Source: Tetrahymena thermophila SB210
Taxonomy: Eukaryota; Ciliophora; Oligohymenophorea; Hymenostomatida; Tetrahymenidae
NCBI RefSeq assembly: GCF_000189635.1
Contig: NW_002476434.1
Location: 186,001 to 250,000, forward strand
Reading direction: 5' to 3'
DNA: 64,000 nt
The position numbers were made by a program, and so were the translations under genes. Of this stretch, positions 49,150 through 61,660 are shown one piece after another. The notes beneath the pieces were generated by a model that searched no databases, was not told where the DNA came from, and saw only the letters and a list, made by a program, of their open reading frames with translations. Position 1 is the stretch's first letter; each line of letters opens with the position of its first letter.

Positions 49150-50325
49150 ATGAAAATATTAATTTTTATTGCTATTTTTTTTGGTTTAGCAAACTGCAGT
49201 ATAGTTTTTGCTAATGCCTCTTATGGAAATGAGTCTTAAAAAACTGTAAACATAGTTTTAGATGAATAATTCAGAACGTTGATGCATATTGATACTATTG
49301 GAGATATTCATGTTGCTTTTGACTTAAATAGTTCAATTACTTATTTTACATCAAATGATTGTGAAGACTGTTTATTTTATGGATAAGAAAGTGAAATAAC
49401 TCCATACTAATGTTAACCTTAAAATAATTGTATCAAGTAAAGTGATTTTACTGGTCTATAAATTGGAGATTATATTGCAAGTGGAGACATAATTGCTTTA
49501 CCTATGGTCTTAGACAGAATTATCTTTTATTTAGAAGAGGTTTATTATGTCAAAAAATTAACTCCTACAACTTTAAATCCCTCAACATACTAATCATAGT
49601 AAATAGGTTTACTTATTGCTAGAGATAACTAAAAAGTTTATGATAGTTAAATATTTAATTCACTCGCTAAATAGGGCAAAATAGATAAAATTAGCTATTC
49701 TTTGTATTATTCTGAAAATAATTACCACTTAACAATTCCTGGATATGACCGTAAGTTAATATCTTAATATTTTAATGATTTATCTCTTGGATATTCAAAA
49801 ATCTCTGAAAAAATAATTCAATACGATTTTAATGCTTCAGTTGAATTTTGTGGAAAAAATATTGTAGAATTAGTCAGCGTTGAAATAAATCCTAGAGTTG
49901 ACGATACTCTTTTTTCATTGAATGAAAACTATTTTAACAACTTTAAATAAATTATTGAAGAATAAAGGCTTTTGCCAGATCTTTCTTTATTTACTGCTTA
50001 GAATTAAAGCAAATGGAGTAAATTAATAGATTAATTTACTTTTAGCATCAAATTAAATATTGATTAGAGTGGAAACCTTCCTAAACCTAAGAATTTTGAA
50101 TTTTTTTATCCTGCTGATTAATTCATGATGAAAAAAAGTTCTGATTCTGAAAATTATTATACGATCAGAGTTAATTTTGTAAAAGATTTAAATCGTATAA
50201 CTTTAGGAAAGCGCATTCTAAGTAAAATGCTTTACTACATCTACTATGATGAATAAAAAAATATTAAAATAGCCTTAGCTCCTTTAAAACCAAAAACTCT
50301 TCTCAGATAAACCTCATATAATTGA
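49150..50325 (+). CDS. secreted pepsin-fold-like protein, active site degenerate, member B1
   Basis: Single exon, 391 residues, same architecture as A2. The signal peptide is KILIFIAIFFGLANCSIVF. IDTIGDIHVAFDLNSSITYF replaces the DTGS motif with DLNS. The Cys pattern is DCEDC...C....C. DYIASGDIIALPMVLD, then QIFNSLAKQGKIDKISYSLY and LTIPGYDRKL follow. The second active-site position reads EINPRVDDTLFSLNENYF. The end is LGKRILSKMLYYIYYDE and basic residues. It is about half identical to A2 by eye. It sits next to the C-type member, and this B-C pair was duplicated downstream. Confidence 0.7.
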
Positions 50326-50511
50326 TAAAAATTTTATATAAAATGTGGTCTGTGTTTGTAATTCTTTATATAGAAATATTAAAATATAAAATTATTTACT
50401 TTTAACAAATGCGTCTATATGTTTGTTTTGATATTTTACCAAGTTTATATCATTTAATAAATTTAAAAATTATTAAAAAAAAAAAATTAATTAAAAAAAA
50501 CTAATCAAATA

Positions 50512-51666
50512 ATGATCAAAAAAATACTTCTAATAACTATCATTGCTTGTTTTATACGTCTTACACTTTCATCTTAATCGGAATATCCTTTCCCTTCTGA
50601 CAAGTCATATCGCATTAAATTAGATGATAAATTTAATGCAAAATTATTTGTAGGTTCTTTAGGAGAAGTAGATGTACCTTTCAATATGCTCTCTAAACAT
50701 ATTTATTTGACATCTCCTTAATGCAGTAATTGTATTATATATTCATAAGATGAATAATAAACCTTCTCTTGCAATAAAAATGAAAATTGTGCTGTGACTT
50801 TAGAAAATGTTTCTGAAGATATATCAGGTTTTAAGGCTACCGGAGACTACATAAACCTTCCTATGATTCTAAATGGAACTCCTTTAACCTTTAACGATAT
50901 ATTTTATGTAAAATAAATAAGTGAATTAAAAGAGGGATAAAACTACGTTTATCAAGGAATTGGATTATAATTAGACGAGGAAAGCACCTCTTCTTTAATT
51001 GATTCATTAAAAAAGTAAGGAAAAATAGATGATGTATCTTATTCCTTATATTATGACTTTGCTCAATTTTAAGGCTATTTACTCACTATTGGAAGCTATG
51101 ATATTAAATAACTATCAAGACAATTTTACAATTTGATGACTCTTCCTACACTTCCAACATAGAAAAATGAGTATGATAGAATAAAAGCTACAGCATCTTT
51201 TGCAGGTCAAGAGATTTTACTTGTTGATTCTTATGTGATTTTGGATCCTACAGTAGAAAATTTTGTACTTTCAAACTTTTATTTTAACGAAATGAAAAAT
51301 ATACTGGAAAAAAATTCTATGTTACCAGATCTTTCACTCTTTACCGAAAAAAATCCAGGACTATGGTCTAAAGCCAATCAATACTTAAATTTCTAAATTA
51401 GTTTCAAACTGGATGATCCAGATCAAATTTCAACAACCTTAGATGTTTAATTTAGTGCTACTGAATTTCTTATTAAAAATAATAATGACTAATATACACT
51501 CGATGTAACTTTTGTTAATACAAACGATAACTTTATTAGAGTTGGTAAAAAAATATTGAAAAAAATGATGTATTACAAGCGCATTTCATAAACTGATAAA
51601 AAGGTATTCAGAAGTTTAACCCCATTAAAAAAAATCAAATAATTATTAAGATAAGAAAATTATTGA
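50512..51666 (+). CDS. secreted pepsin-fold-like protein, active site degenerate, member C1
   Basis: Single exon, 384 residues, starting AATAATGATC. The signal peptide is IKKILLITIIACFIRLTLSS. VGSLGEVDVPFNMLSKHIYL and TSPQCSNCIIY take the place of the first active-site block, with no Asp at all. GDYINLPMILNG, then SSLIDSLKKQGKIDDVSYSL and LLTIGSYDIKQL follow. The second site reads VILDPTVENFVLSNFYFNE. It ends VGKKILKKMMYY plus a basic tail. This is the subfamily that most clearly shows the pepsin-like QGxxxxxSxSLYY and GSYD order, and it has the least active-site remnant. Confidence 0.7.
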
Positions 51667-52147
51667 AATAGATTTATTCAAATTAAATATATATCAGTAT
51701 ATATTTTATAATTGTTTAAGATTTTTATAAGTAAATTTATATAAAAATATAAAATTCACAATAGCTTTAAACAATTTTGTCTTTTTTGTTAGTAAGTGCC
51801 TTATCAGCCAATAATCAAAAATTTTTTCAAAAAGATATCTTTCTTATCAGAATATTTATTTTACTAATCATATTTATTCTTTTACTTATGTGATTATCAA
51901 AATATTTCTTTTTCATCAAAATTTTTTGTCAAGATTTGAATTTACCATAAAACCTTTCATATTCATCCATCCATCCAATTTTCATTTTAAAGATAATTAT
52001 TTTATCAAATAATGAGAATTTTTAAGTAAAATATTTTTTTTTTCTCTTATTCAAGAGCATTGACGACGGTATATTTCTTTAAGGTATAATCTGAAATAAA
52101 ATTTTTACTACTTTCAGAAACATTAAATAAATCTTGAAAAAAACTAT
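51667..52147. other. intergenic with TTATCA-rich 3' flank
   Basis: Contains several TTATCA/TTATCAGAATATTTATTTTA motifs (about 51800-52015). The same run recurs downstream of member C2 (54390-54620), so this flank was copied with the genes. Confidence 0.6.
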
Positions 52148-52933
52148 TTTGTAATGTCAAAAAATTAACTCCTAATACTTTAAATTCCTCAACATATTAA
52201 TCATAGCAAATAGTTTTACTTATTGCTTAAGATAACTAAAAAGTTTATGACTGCTAAATATTAACTTCACTCTTTAAATAGGGCAAAATTGATCAAATTA
52301 GCTATTCTTTGTATTATCTGAATATAATTACTACTTAAAGATATCTGGATATGACCATAGGATAATATCTCAATAACTTAGTGATTTATCTCTTGGATAT
52401 TCAAAAATTTATGAAAAAATGGTTGAATATTATATTAATGCATCAGTTGAATTTTTTGGAAAAAATTGTTGAAGATTTAGTCAATGTTAAAATAAATCCT
52501 AGAGTTGAGGATTCTGTTTTTAAATTGAATGAAAACTATTTTAATAATTTTAAATAAATTATTGAAAAATAAAGGTTTTTGTAAAATTTTTGTTTATTTA
52601 CTGCTTAGAGTAAATACAAATGGAGTAAATTAATAGATTAAATTACTTATAGAATCAAATTAGATATTGATTAGAGCGGAAACCTTCCTAAACCTAAGAA
52701 TTTTGAATTTTTTATCCTGCTAACTTATTCATGGCGAAGACAGTCTTTGTTCCTGAAAGTTATTATTACACAATCAGAGTTATTTTTTAAAAGATTTAAA
52801 CAGCTTAACTTTAGGAAAGCGCATTCTAAGTAAAATGTTTTACTATATTTTCTATAATGAATAAAAAAACATTAAAGTAGCATTAGCTCTTTTAAAACCA
52901 AAAGCTTTTCTTAGATAAATCTTATATAATTGA
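52148..52933 (+). pseudogene. broken copy of member B (B2)
   Basis: Matches member B1 from VKKLTPTTLNPSTYQSQ to the C-terminus, with the same neighbours (a C-type gene follows). It lacks the first third of the gene, including the signal peptide. It also has several single-base indels, for example in the TTGTATTAT tract near 52310, in the GGAAAAAATTG tract near 52460 and in the TTTTTTATCC tract near 52710. No long frame survives. It lies in the second copy of the B-C duplication. Confidence 0.8.
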
Positions 52934-53114
52934 TTAAAAATTTATATGGTTTGTAATTCTTTATATAGAAATATTAAAATTTAAAATTATTAGCTTTTAA
53001 CAAATGCAAATGCGTCTAAATGTTTATTTCCATTTTTTTTTCAAGTTTAAATCTTAAAATAAATTAAAGAATTATAAAAAATAATTAATTAATAAATTAA
53101 AAAAAGCTAATAAA

Positions 53115-54275
53115 ATGATCAAAAAAATACTTCTAATAACTATCATTGCTTGTTTTATACCTCTTACTTTTTCATCTTAATCGTAATATGCAATCCCTTC
53201 TAACAAACCATATCGTATTATATTAGATGATAAATTTAATGCAAGCTTATTTGTAGGTTCTTTAGGTGAAGTAGATGTATCTTTCAATATGTTCTCTAGA
53301 TATATTTATTTGACATCTCCTTAATGCAGTAATTGTATTATTTATTCATAAAATGACTAAAAGGCCTTCACTTGCAATAAAAACGAAAATTGCGCTATGA
53401 CTTTAGAAAATGTTTCTGAAGATGTATCAGGTTTTAAGGCTACTGGTGACTACATAAACCTTCCTATAATTCTAAATGGAACTCCTTTTACTTTTAACGA
53501 TGTATTTTATGTAAAGCAAATAAGTGAATTGAAAAAATCATAAAACTATGTTTATCAAGGAATCGGATTATAATTAGACGAGGAAAGCACCTCTTCTTTT
53601 ATTCATGAATTAAAAGAGTAAGGAATAATAGAAGATGTATCTTATTCCTTATATTATGAATATATTGAAGGGTATAAAGGAAACTATTTACTCACTATTG
53701 GAAGCTATGATGTTAGATTACTATCAAGACAATTTTACAATTTGATGACACTTCCAACACTTCCAACATAGAAAAAAGAGTATGATAGAATAAAAGCTAC
53801 AGCATCTTTTTCAGGTCAAGAGATTTAAATTTTTGGCTCTTATGTGATTTTGGATCCTACAGTAGAAAATTTTGTACTTTCATACTCTTATTTTAATGAA
53901 ATGAAAAATATTATGGAAAAATATACTATGTTACCAGATCTTTCACCCTTTACTTAAAAAAATCCAGGACTATGGTAAAAATTCGATAAATACTTAAATT
54001 TCTAAATAAGTTTCTCATTGGATGATCCAGATCAAATTTCAACAACTTTAGATGTTGAGTTTAGTGCTAAAGAATTTACTATTAAAAATGAAAGAGGCTA
54101 ATATACACTTGATGTAACATTTGTTGATGCAGACGATAGCTTTATTAGAGTTGGTAAAAAAATATTCAAAAAAATGATGTATTACAAGCGCGTTTCACAA
54201 ACTGATAAAAAGGTATTCAGAAGTTTAGCCCCTTTAAAAGAAAGCAAATAATTATTGAGATAAGAAAAATATTGA
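53115..54275 (+). CDS. secreted pepsin-fold-like protein, active site degenerate, member C2
   Basis: Single exon, 386 residues, very similar to C1 over its whole length and intact. The signal peptide is IKKILLITIIACFIPLTFSS. Shared blocks are VGSLGEVDVSFNMFS, TSPQCSNCIIYS, TGDYINLPIILNGTPF, IHELKEQGIIEDVSYSLYY, LLTIGSYDVRLLS, VILDPTVENFVLS and VGKKIFKKMMYYKR. Differences from C1 are scattered and conservative, with one extra residue block near YIEGYKGNYL. It is part of the duplicated B-C segment, and its partner B copy is dead. Confidence 0.7.
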
Positions 54276-55076
54276 AATAGATTTGTGTCAAATTAAATCT
54301 CTATAAGTATATATTTTATAATTGTTTAAGATTTTTATAAGTAAATTTATATAAAAATAAATATAAAATTCACAATAGCTTTAAATAATCTTGTTAGTAA
54401 ATGCCTTATCACAATAATCAAATTTTTTTCCAAAAAATATCTCACTTATCAGAATATTTATTTTACTTATCATACTTATTATTTTACTTATTATATAAAG
54501 GAGTGATACTTATCAGAATATTTCTTTTACCTATCAAAAATTTTATCAATATTTGATATTACCATATACCTTTCACATCTATCAAATTTGTATTTTAAAA
54601 GGTAATTATTTTATCAATCCTTTTAGAAATTATATCAGATAGATTTGTGTAAAATAAAATTTACAAATAATTAAAGCATTCCATTATATATTTTTAAAAA
54701 TATAGTAAAAAATTGGAAAATAGTAAAATAGATTTATTATAATTACGAAATAATTTAAAAATAATAGAATATTTTAAGCATTAAAATAAAGTAGATAAAA
54801 ATTTACATTTATATACAATATTAATTTTTAATTTAAATTTAAATGGAAAATTAATTAAAATATAGGAAATTATTTATTGTATTTGAAATTTAATTTATAA
54901 GCAATCAAATATCATTTTATTAGTTTAAATTTGAAATTAATAGTTTTCAATTAAAATCTATTCAATCTAAATAGAAGAGAGAGGCATCTTCATAATTATT
55001 TTTTACTATAATTTTAAATTAACTCTGCCAAATACTTCATCAAACAATCGCGAATTTATTAATTTATTTGTAGGTT
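54276..55076. other. intergenic with TTATCA-rich 3' flank
   Basis: Positions 54390-54620 repeat the TTATCA-containing flank of C1 with extra copies of CTTATCAGAATATTT. The rest, to the minus-strand kinase stop, is A/T-rich with no gene seen. Confidence 0.55.
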
Positions 55077-58000
55077 TCATTTTAATTCATATAAATTAAA
55101 ATGACGTAAAATAGGAGTTTTTATTTTCTGGTTACTAAAATTATTTGCTATTGTAATACCTTGTCTGTTTCTTCTTATCATATTATTCATAATAAAAACT
55201 ATTTGTTGGTTTTTGTTGTTCATAGAAAACATCCACATATGACATACTTTACATTTATAAGTAGTCCACTCAGATTCCTATTTATTATTTCATAAAAAAT
55301 TATTTATAATAATTGTTTTTATTTAATACTTTAGCTGCACCGAATTCATTCTTATATTCTTATTCATTATTGTAGTATGGAGTTATATTTTTTGTTGGAC
55401 CTTCTGAGTTGAGGATGACTTAAATCTGAGAGTCTTCTTAAATTTATCCTTAGAAAATATGTAAATTATTTAATCTTTTTTACATAATAAATTTACCACA
55501 ATCAAATGGACCAATCAAGAAATTGTTTGGTTACAACATGACCCATTTTAGAGCATCCCAATTTAATTTATAGCGTTTCTATTTATAAAGCATTTTAATG
55601 AAGCCAAATATATAATAAAAAATAAATTTATTACTCTTATGAATCTCAGATATTCAGAGCATCCATCAGATGGGCATAAACTTGCTTCATTCTGTTTACT
55701 TTCTTTAGTGCAATTACATAATTTTTATGGCATCTTTTTAGAAGATGTAAAGTTTTTTTTAAGCACAAATGTTGTACAACCACAAATGCACTAAGCTTTT
55801 GGGTAAGTGTCAAGATACTTTATAAAAAGTTATTTTTATCAATAAAATTTAAAATTAATTGCAAAATTACATTTTCAATCTTAAAAAGATGAGAGGACGA
55901 ATAAATAATCTAATTCAGACAATAATAGGGAAGTTAAAGGAACAGTACCTAAATTAAGATAATATTATTTTTAAAAATTTAATAGAAAAATATTTATTTA
56001 CCTAAGAGTTGATTAAGGTCAACGTTTCGTAAGCTGAGCACTTAAAGAAGTAAGTTAGACAAAAGATAAGGATGTTTCTCAATAATAATTTATCAAGTGG
56101 TGAGAAAATATTGATTTCATTATCCTCTACAAACAATATTTTACCTCTAAAGAGAAAGATTTCTCTTAAATAATCCATAACTTTAGGAGAGAGTCTAAAT
56201 ATTGAACTCATTTTACTAAGATGAGTTAAAAGAATGGTTAAGCTTAAAAAAGTTTTTTAGAAATATTTACTTTTCAATTGAGGATTAATCGAGAAGTAGA
56301 TATGTAAATCTAGTTAGATCTAATTCACTTAGGAGCGAATATTCACTAATTACATGTGTGATACCTGACAACATCAATCTATCTTAATGCTCAATAAAGT
56401 AATCGTATGAGCAAATATATATTTCCTCCATAATTTTTATCAGACTTGGTATCTAATTAAAATAAAAATGTAAAATCAATACAATTTTAATTACGTATAA
56501 ATTACATGCTTTATATTTAGTTTTTGATTTATTTTAGGATTGAAGGTTGGAGAGTTGATTACACTGTCTGAAGGGAAAAGAATGTTTTAAACATAATTAT
56601 TAATAATTGTCTCAAAACTCCAATTTGAAGGAATAGAAGGTGTTTAGGGATTAGTGATGGTTGGCACATAAGTAGATATAGGACTTGAATTACTAACTAT
56701 TTAAGCATAAATGTGTTCAAATCTTTTAATCACATTATCAATATTTGGACGAATTTATTAATCTCTCACTAAAATGTACTTGAGAAAATCTATAGCATAC
56801 ATGTTATTTTGTACTCTATCTAGATTTTCTTAAGTCAATATTTATTCTGTATTTGATGTTACTCTAAATAAAAATGCAGTTTCATTTTAGTTGTAAAATA
56901 AAAATTCATTTGTTAAAATTTCATATAACAAGCAACCTAAACTCCAAACATCACTGCTTCTTGTCGTGCCCACTTTTTTTCTTCTATCATATTTGTCTCC
57001 TTCTTTTTTACTTTAAATTGCTAAAGTTTGCATTTCAGGCGATTGTATAAATTAAGTTCCTTTTGATACTAAGCAGTACTCATCTTCTTCATTTCTAAAC
57101 ATTTTACACACACCAAAATCACCAAGGACTACTTTTATTGACTGATCGTTTGGATTTCCGTTTTCAGATTTGTTCTATTTTTAAATAATAAAATTTGTTG
57201 ATATTTTTAAAGATTTAGCAAATTAAACAAAAAAAAAATGTTTTTACTGGAAAATCTAAAAGTATATTATCTGCCTTGATGTCATAGTGAATAACTGAGT
57301 TTGAATGCAAAAGCTGAACTGCTTTAAGAGCATCTCTGTAGATATTTAAATAAGTAGGAAGATTTTCTGTAAATTAATCACTTTTTTACTATTACCTCCA
57401 CTACTTTAAACTCATTGGGTATCTCTTCATTATAATTTTATAGTCATTTTCTGCTAACCCATAGTCATATAGATCTGTCACGCACTAGTCAAATCTAAAG
57501 AGCTCTAGGCATGTAATTTCGTTAAAAATATCATGCAAGACACATCTATCATAAATACTTTTAGGCAAATCCATTTATTTTATAGCGACTATTTAAGGGT
57601 CAGATAAATTTGTTTTGGCTTCAAAAATACTGCCAAACTAGCCTGAGGCCATAAATTGAAGGTCTGTATAAATACTAAAATCATTTAAGGCAGCACAAAG
57701 CAATTTAAGTAATCTTTAGCCTGCAGGAAATGGTTTTATGTGGCATATTTATTGCAGCAAGTAAGGTAAAATAGATTAATTTGAAGGATGATTAAGATGA
57801 AAGTGAAGTAAAAAAAGCACATTTTGCTTATCATCAAGCATAGGTTATGATGAGCAATACAATTCATCTAAAGTACCTCTAGTAGGTGTAAGTAAAAGTG
57901 ATAATATGGTACTCAAAACATAAGCATGTAATTCATCATCTGCATAGATTTTACGCAATTTACGTTCTTGGTAATAAAATATGTTTTCGTTCAAGACAAC

Positions 58001-59077
58001 TTCTAAGTTTTCATAACCAGTATTGTTGCTATTGTTATTAGTGTTTGAGTTTTTAGAGTTTATGTTTGAGTGATGGCAATCCTATGTGATAGGATTGTTG
58101 AAGGGATCTCCTCCACTTTTTTAGCTGCTTTCTTATCCTTTCGAAAGTTGTCCTAAATTTAAGCTCAACGAAGGCTTGTTGGATTTCTAAGTGCTAGATA
58201 ATGGGTGAATAGAATTATCATTACTTTCTTTCTTCATATTTTTTAATGTTTGGTTAAAAGCTTTATTTGTATTATCTCCTGAGTTGGGCAAATTTGAACC
58301 GCTTATAAGCTTATTTAAATTAATAGCTGGTAGAGGTATTTTAGGTGCAGGATTCGAAATTAAAGGAATTTAGTAACTTCCTTCGCTACTACTGCTACTG
58401 TCCATGTATTAATCAAAGCTTTAATTTGCATCTTAATTTACTTCTTCAGATCTTTTACTCTTATTGTCTTTCTTTTTTTCTAGTTAATTGTCTGCCTGAC
58501 TGTAAATATTATAAGAATCATTCTTATTTTAATTTTCAGGTAAGTTATTATAGTTCAATCCAGAGTTAGCTTTAACTTATTCACCTTTTAGTGGAATTCC
58601 AGCCAGAGAAAACTTTAGATTAGGTTTATTTTAGGCGATTCCATTATTGATAGCAAATTAAGGTTGTGGCGATTACTCCTGTGAGGTTATTTATCTGCAA
58701 TTAGCTAGATTTTGATTATCAGCAATATTTTAACTGACATTATTAGCATGTTACTAGCCAGGAATTTAAATTAGAGGTATATTTATTTTCATTTATGGTT
58801 TAGTAGGTGGGATAAAAAGAATTCCATCAGATGAAGAAGATGATAAATTATCTATATTTTGATCATAATTTTATTCAGTCATTTTATTTTCGTTTTAACT
58901 AAATTTATCAACAAATGTGTTTTAAAATTATATGTTATTATCTTCTTATTATTACTAGAAATCTTAATCAGAAGGAATATTACTTACCAATTGATTAGGA
59001 ATATTCTACTAATTTTAAGTGTTAGAGTTTTAAAATTAAATATTCATAGATATTCTTTTTTGACCATCTGAAGGCAT
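55077..59077 (-). CDS. Ser/Thr protein kinase with Q/N-rich N-terminus and Cys-rich C-terminal region
   Basis: Multi-exon, minus strand, ending at TGA 55077-55079. The N-terminal 400 or so residues are disordered and rich in Gln, Asn and Ser. The kinase domain (about 57800 down to 56700) shows MASGQFGSIFEAK, VAIKQMDL, VIHYDIKADNILLDF, then after an intron VVLGDFGVCKM, FIQSPEMQ, SSDVWSLGCLLYEILTN and a final IRP. Lys, catalytic Asp, Asn and DFG are present, but HRD is HYD. The frame continues through further introns into a helical region (RLMLSGITHVISEYSLLSEL) and Cys clusters (AQCICGCTTF, KLCNCTKE, SLCPSDGCSEY, YKCKVCHMW) that may bind zinc. It ends RHFNLYELK. The frame is open upstream of the first ATG (59077) to about 59165, so an upstream exon is possible. 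Confidence 0.8.
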
Positions 59078-59352
59078 ATCAGATGAGCCAGGAGTTTTCC
59101 TACTTCCTAAATCAATATTTTATCCTATACTAAATTTGTTGATATTTTATCTCTTTTGATTGAATAATTTCTACCTATTTATTATTTATTTAAAATATAA
59201 ATTAATTTCAATATTTAATTAATTTTAAAATAATTTAGTTTCAATCAATTTTTGTAAATTTATTTTCAATGATAATTTAGCTAAATTTCTTTATTTTTTA
59301 ATAAAAATTAATTTTTTAATTTAATTAATTCATTTAATTAATTAAAAGTATC

Positions 59353-61571
59353 TCATGGATCTTCAAAAAATAAGAAAAAAGAAATTTAAAACTCAAGTTA
59401 ATTTTATTTCAATAAAAAATCTAATTAAATTTACTTTTCTGAGCTATTTTGGGCATAATCAAGCTAATTAAGAGATTTAGTTATAGATTGGATTTCGCTT
59501 GATGTCTATTTTTAAGATTGATCGTTGCTATTATTTGATTCTAAATTGAGAGCTTTTATTTGTACTTTACTGTTGATTTAAATTGTTTTTTAAATTGGAT
59601 TATGAGATGAGTTAGATCCTTAGTTATTGTTATTTTGATTATTAAATGATTAATTTGATTTAGCAGGTGACCTTTAGCTATAATTTTAAGAGTTTTGTTG
59701 TTGCTATTATTGCTGCTACTGCTACATTTATTTTTTAGCTTCATTACGAACTTTCATAAACCTATCTCTAATCTAAGTAATTTCAAATTCCAAGTCTATT
59801 TCTCTTGTGAAAAATTCTACTATCCTGTATTAAAAGAATTTTCTTGTAATTTCATCGGTTCTTGTTGTTGAAAGGGTAAAAAGAACTTTGATATACAACT
59901 TTAAAAGATCTATCTTAAAATAATGGTAGTATTTCTACAAATTCTATAGCGAAGAATGTGAATGTTCTTCTGGTATATTATTTGAATTCTAATTGCCATT
60001 GTTCCCTTTAATTTCATTATTATGGTAATAAGGTGATTCTTTCTAAGTTTTATTTAAAATTTGATTGATATTATCCTAAATTTCTTGCTTAGAGTTTGAT
60101 TTTTATTGAATTTATCTTATTTTATTTGAAATTTCATTTAGTTCATTCAAATTAGAGTGAGAATATAATTTGACAAAGTTAGTAAAACTAAATTTTAAAT
60201 AGAACGAGCTGATATCTTCATTAAGAAGACATGAATAATTACTGCAAAAACCAAAAGCTAGACCCAAAAATTCTAATATTTATTTATAAAGATTAATCCT
60301 TAATACTGTTGACATAGGTAACTTAGTCTTAGCATTATTTTATATGATTACACTATTGATTTCTGAGTTAGTTGTTAAATATTTGTAGAAAATACCATTG
60401 GTAGGGCGTATTAAAAATAGCATTTCTTGCAATAGTTACCTAATAAATTACTTATATTCTTTAGATTTTTCAGTCTTCTTTTCATTAAGCCTTTCTCTAA
60501 ATATCATATTCTGACACATTATTAAAGATGATTTAAAGTATAAGAGGAGCTTTTAAGCACATATAAATAAATTGATGTGCTCCTATTGCAAATGATATTG
60601 GTTCTAATTTTATGAAGTTTTTTAATTATTTGCTGCTGATTCATTTTTGCTTTTTGATGGTAACTGATTTGTTGTACTATCACTATTATTATTTTCTTTT
60701 TCGCTCTGCTTATTGTTATTATTTTTATTGCTTGGAGTTATTTCTGAGCAAAATGCAATAATTTCGTTAAAAATACCTATTGAGTACATCTTAATAAGCT
60801 CTTTCCAATTCTCATTTTTGAAATAAATTTAATTAAGCAATTTATACATTTCATTTCTTGGAGCCTTTATCATAATTCTTGAAATGATGCTTATATAGTT
60901 TCCAAAAATCTCCTTATGCTTCATTACAAAAGGAATTTATTAATTATAACCTAAATTACTGCTAATAGGCATAAATGTTCCATTTGTATTGTAAGAAGAT
61001 TAAAATTTATGTTAAGAATTTAGCATTGAATTTTATTAAGCCTATTGGATGTTTAGCTAAGAAGAAATAAAATCATCTTTAGTAGGAGAATCTAAAATAA
61101 TTCTGTTTCCGTTCATTCCTATAACATAAATTAAAACATTTAATGAGTTAAATTAGATAATATATATATATATTTACTGTTGTTTGAATTCAAAGTATTA
61201 TTCAACAACTTTTGGTTCTGTTTTGTTTTACTAGCTGAATTGCTAAGGCTCTAATTTATTTGAATGTATAAATTAAATAAAAAATTATAATATTATTAGA
61301 ATATAAATATTACAAAAGTAGGTCTAGCCAATGAAGTATTATTTTATATTAAAGTAGTGATCCTCACAGAATTAGTACCTGTCCTTGAGCTAGCTTATGA
61401 AGGAGTAATGGAAAGCTCAATAAATTACCTCTTTATCATCAACAAGCAATCTATCAAAGATTCAAGTACTTCAAAGCATATAATCCTAGAAGAGCAGTTC
61501 GCTAAAAACCCATCTAAAATTTCAAGCTATTCTTTCTCTATTTCAAAATATAACGTTGAATTCATATCCAT
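59353..61571 (-). CDS. Asn/Gln-rich helical protein, unknown function
   Basis: The main exon runs from about 61115 down to TGA at 59353-59355 and encodes about 590 residues. It has helical blocks (MKHKEIFGNYISIISRIMIK; ENWKELIKMYSIGIFNEIIA; KLLLYFKSSLIMCQNMIF; VLRINLYKQILEFLGLAFGF; KIDLLKLYIKVLFTLSTT; TRKFFQYRIVEFFTREIDLE) separated by Asn/Gln/Ser linkers. The blocks resemble an all-helical ARM/HEAT-like protein, but no family is recognised. At least two short exons precede it. One begins MDMNSTLYFEIEKEQLEILD at 61571, and one lies near 61195-61290; their joins are ambiguous. A poly-Gln tract, mostly TAG/TAA codons, lies near 59705-59735. Confidence 0.65.
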
Positions 61572-61660
61572 ATTATTTATATACCATCTAAATTTCTTCT
61601 CAAACTTATGTAAAAACTCATCTTTATTTTTTAATAAATTTCAATTAATTTTTCATTTTT

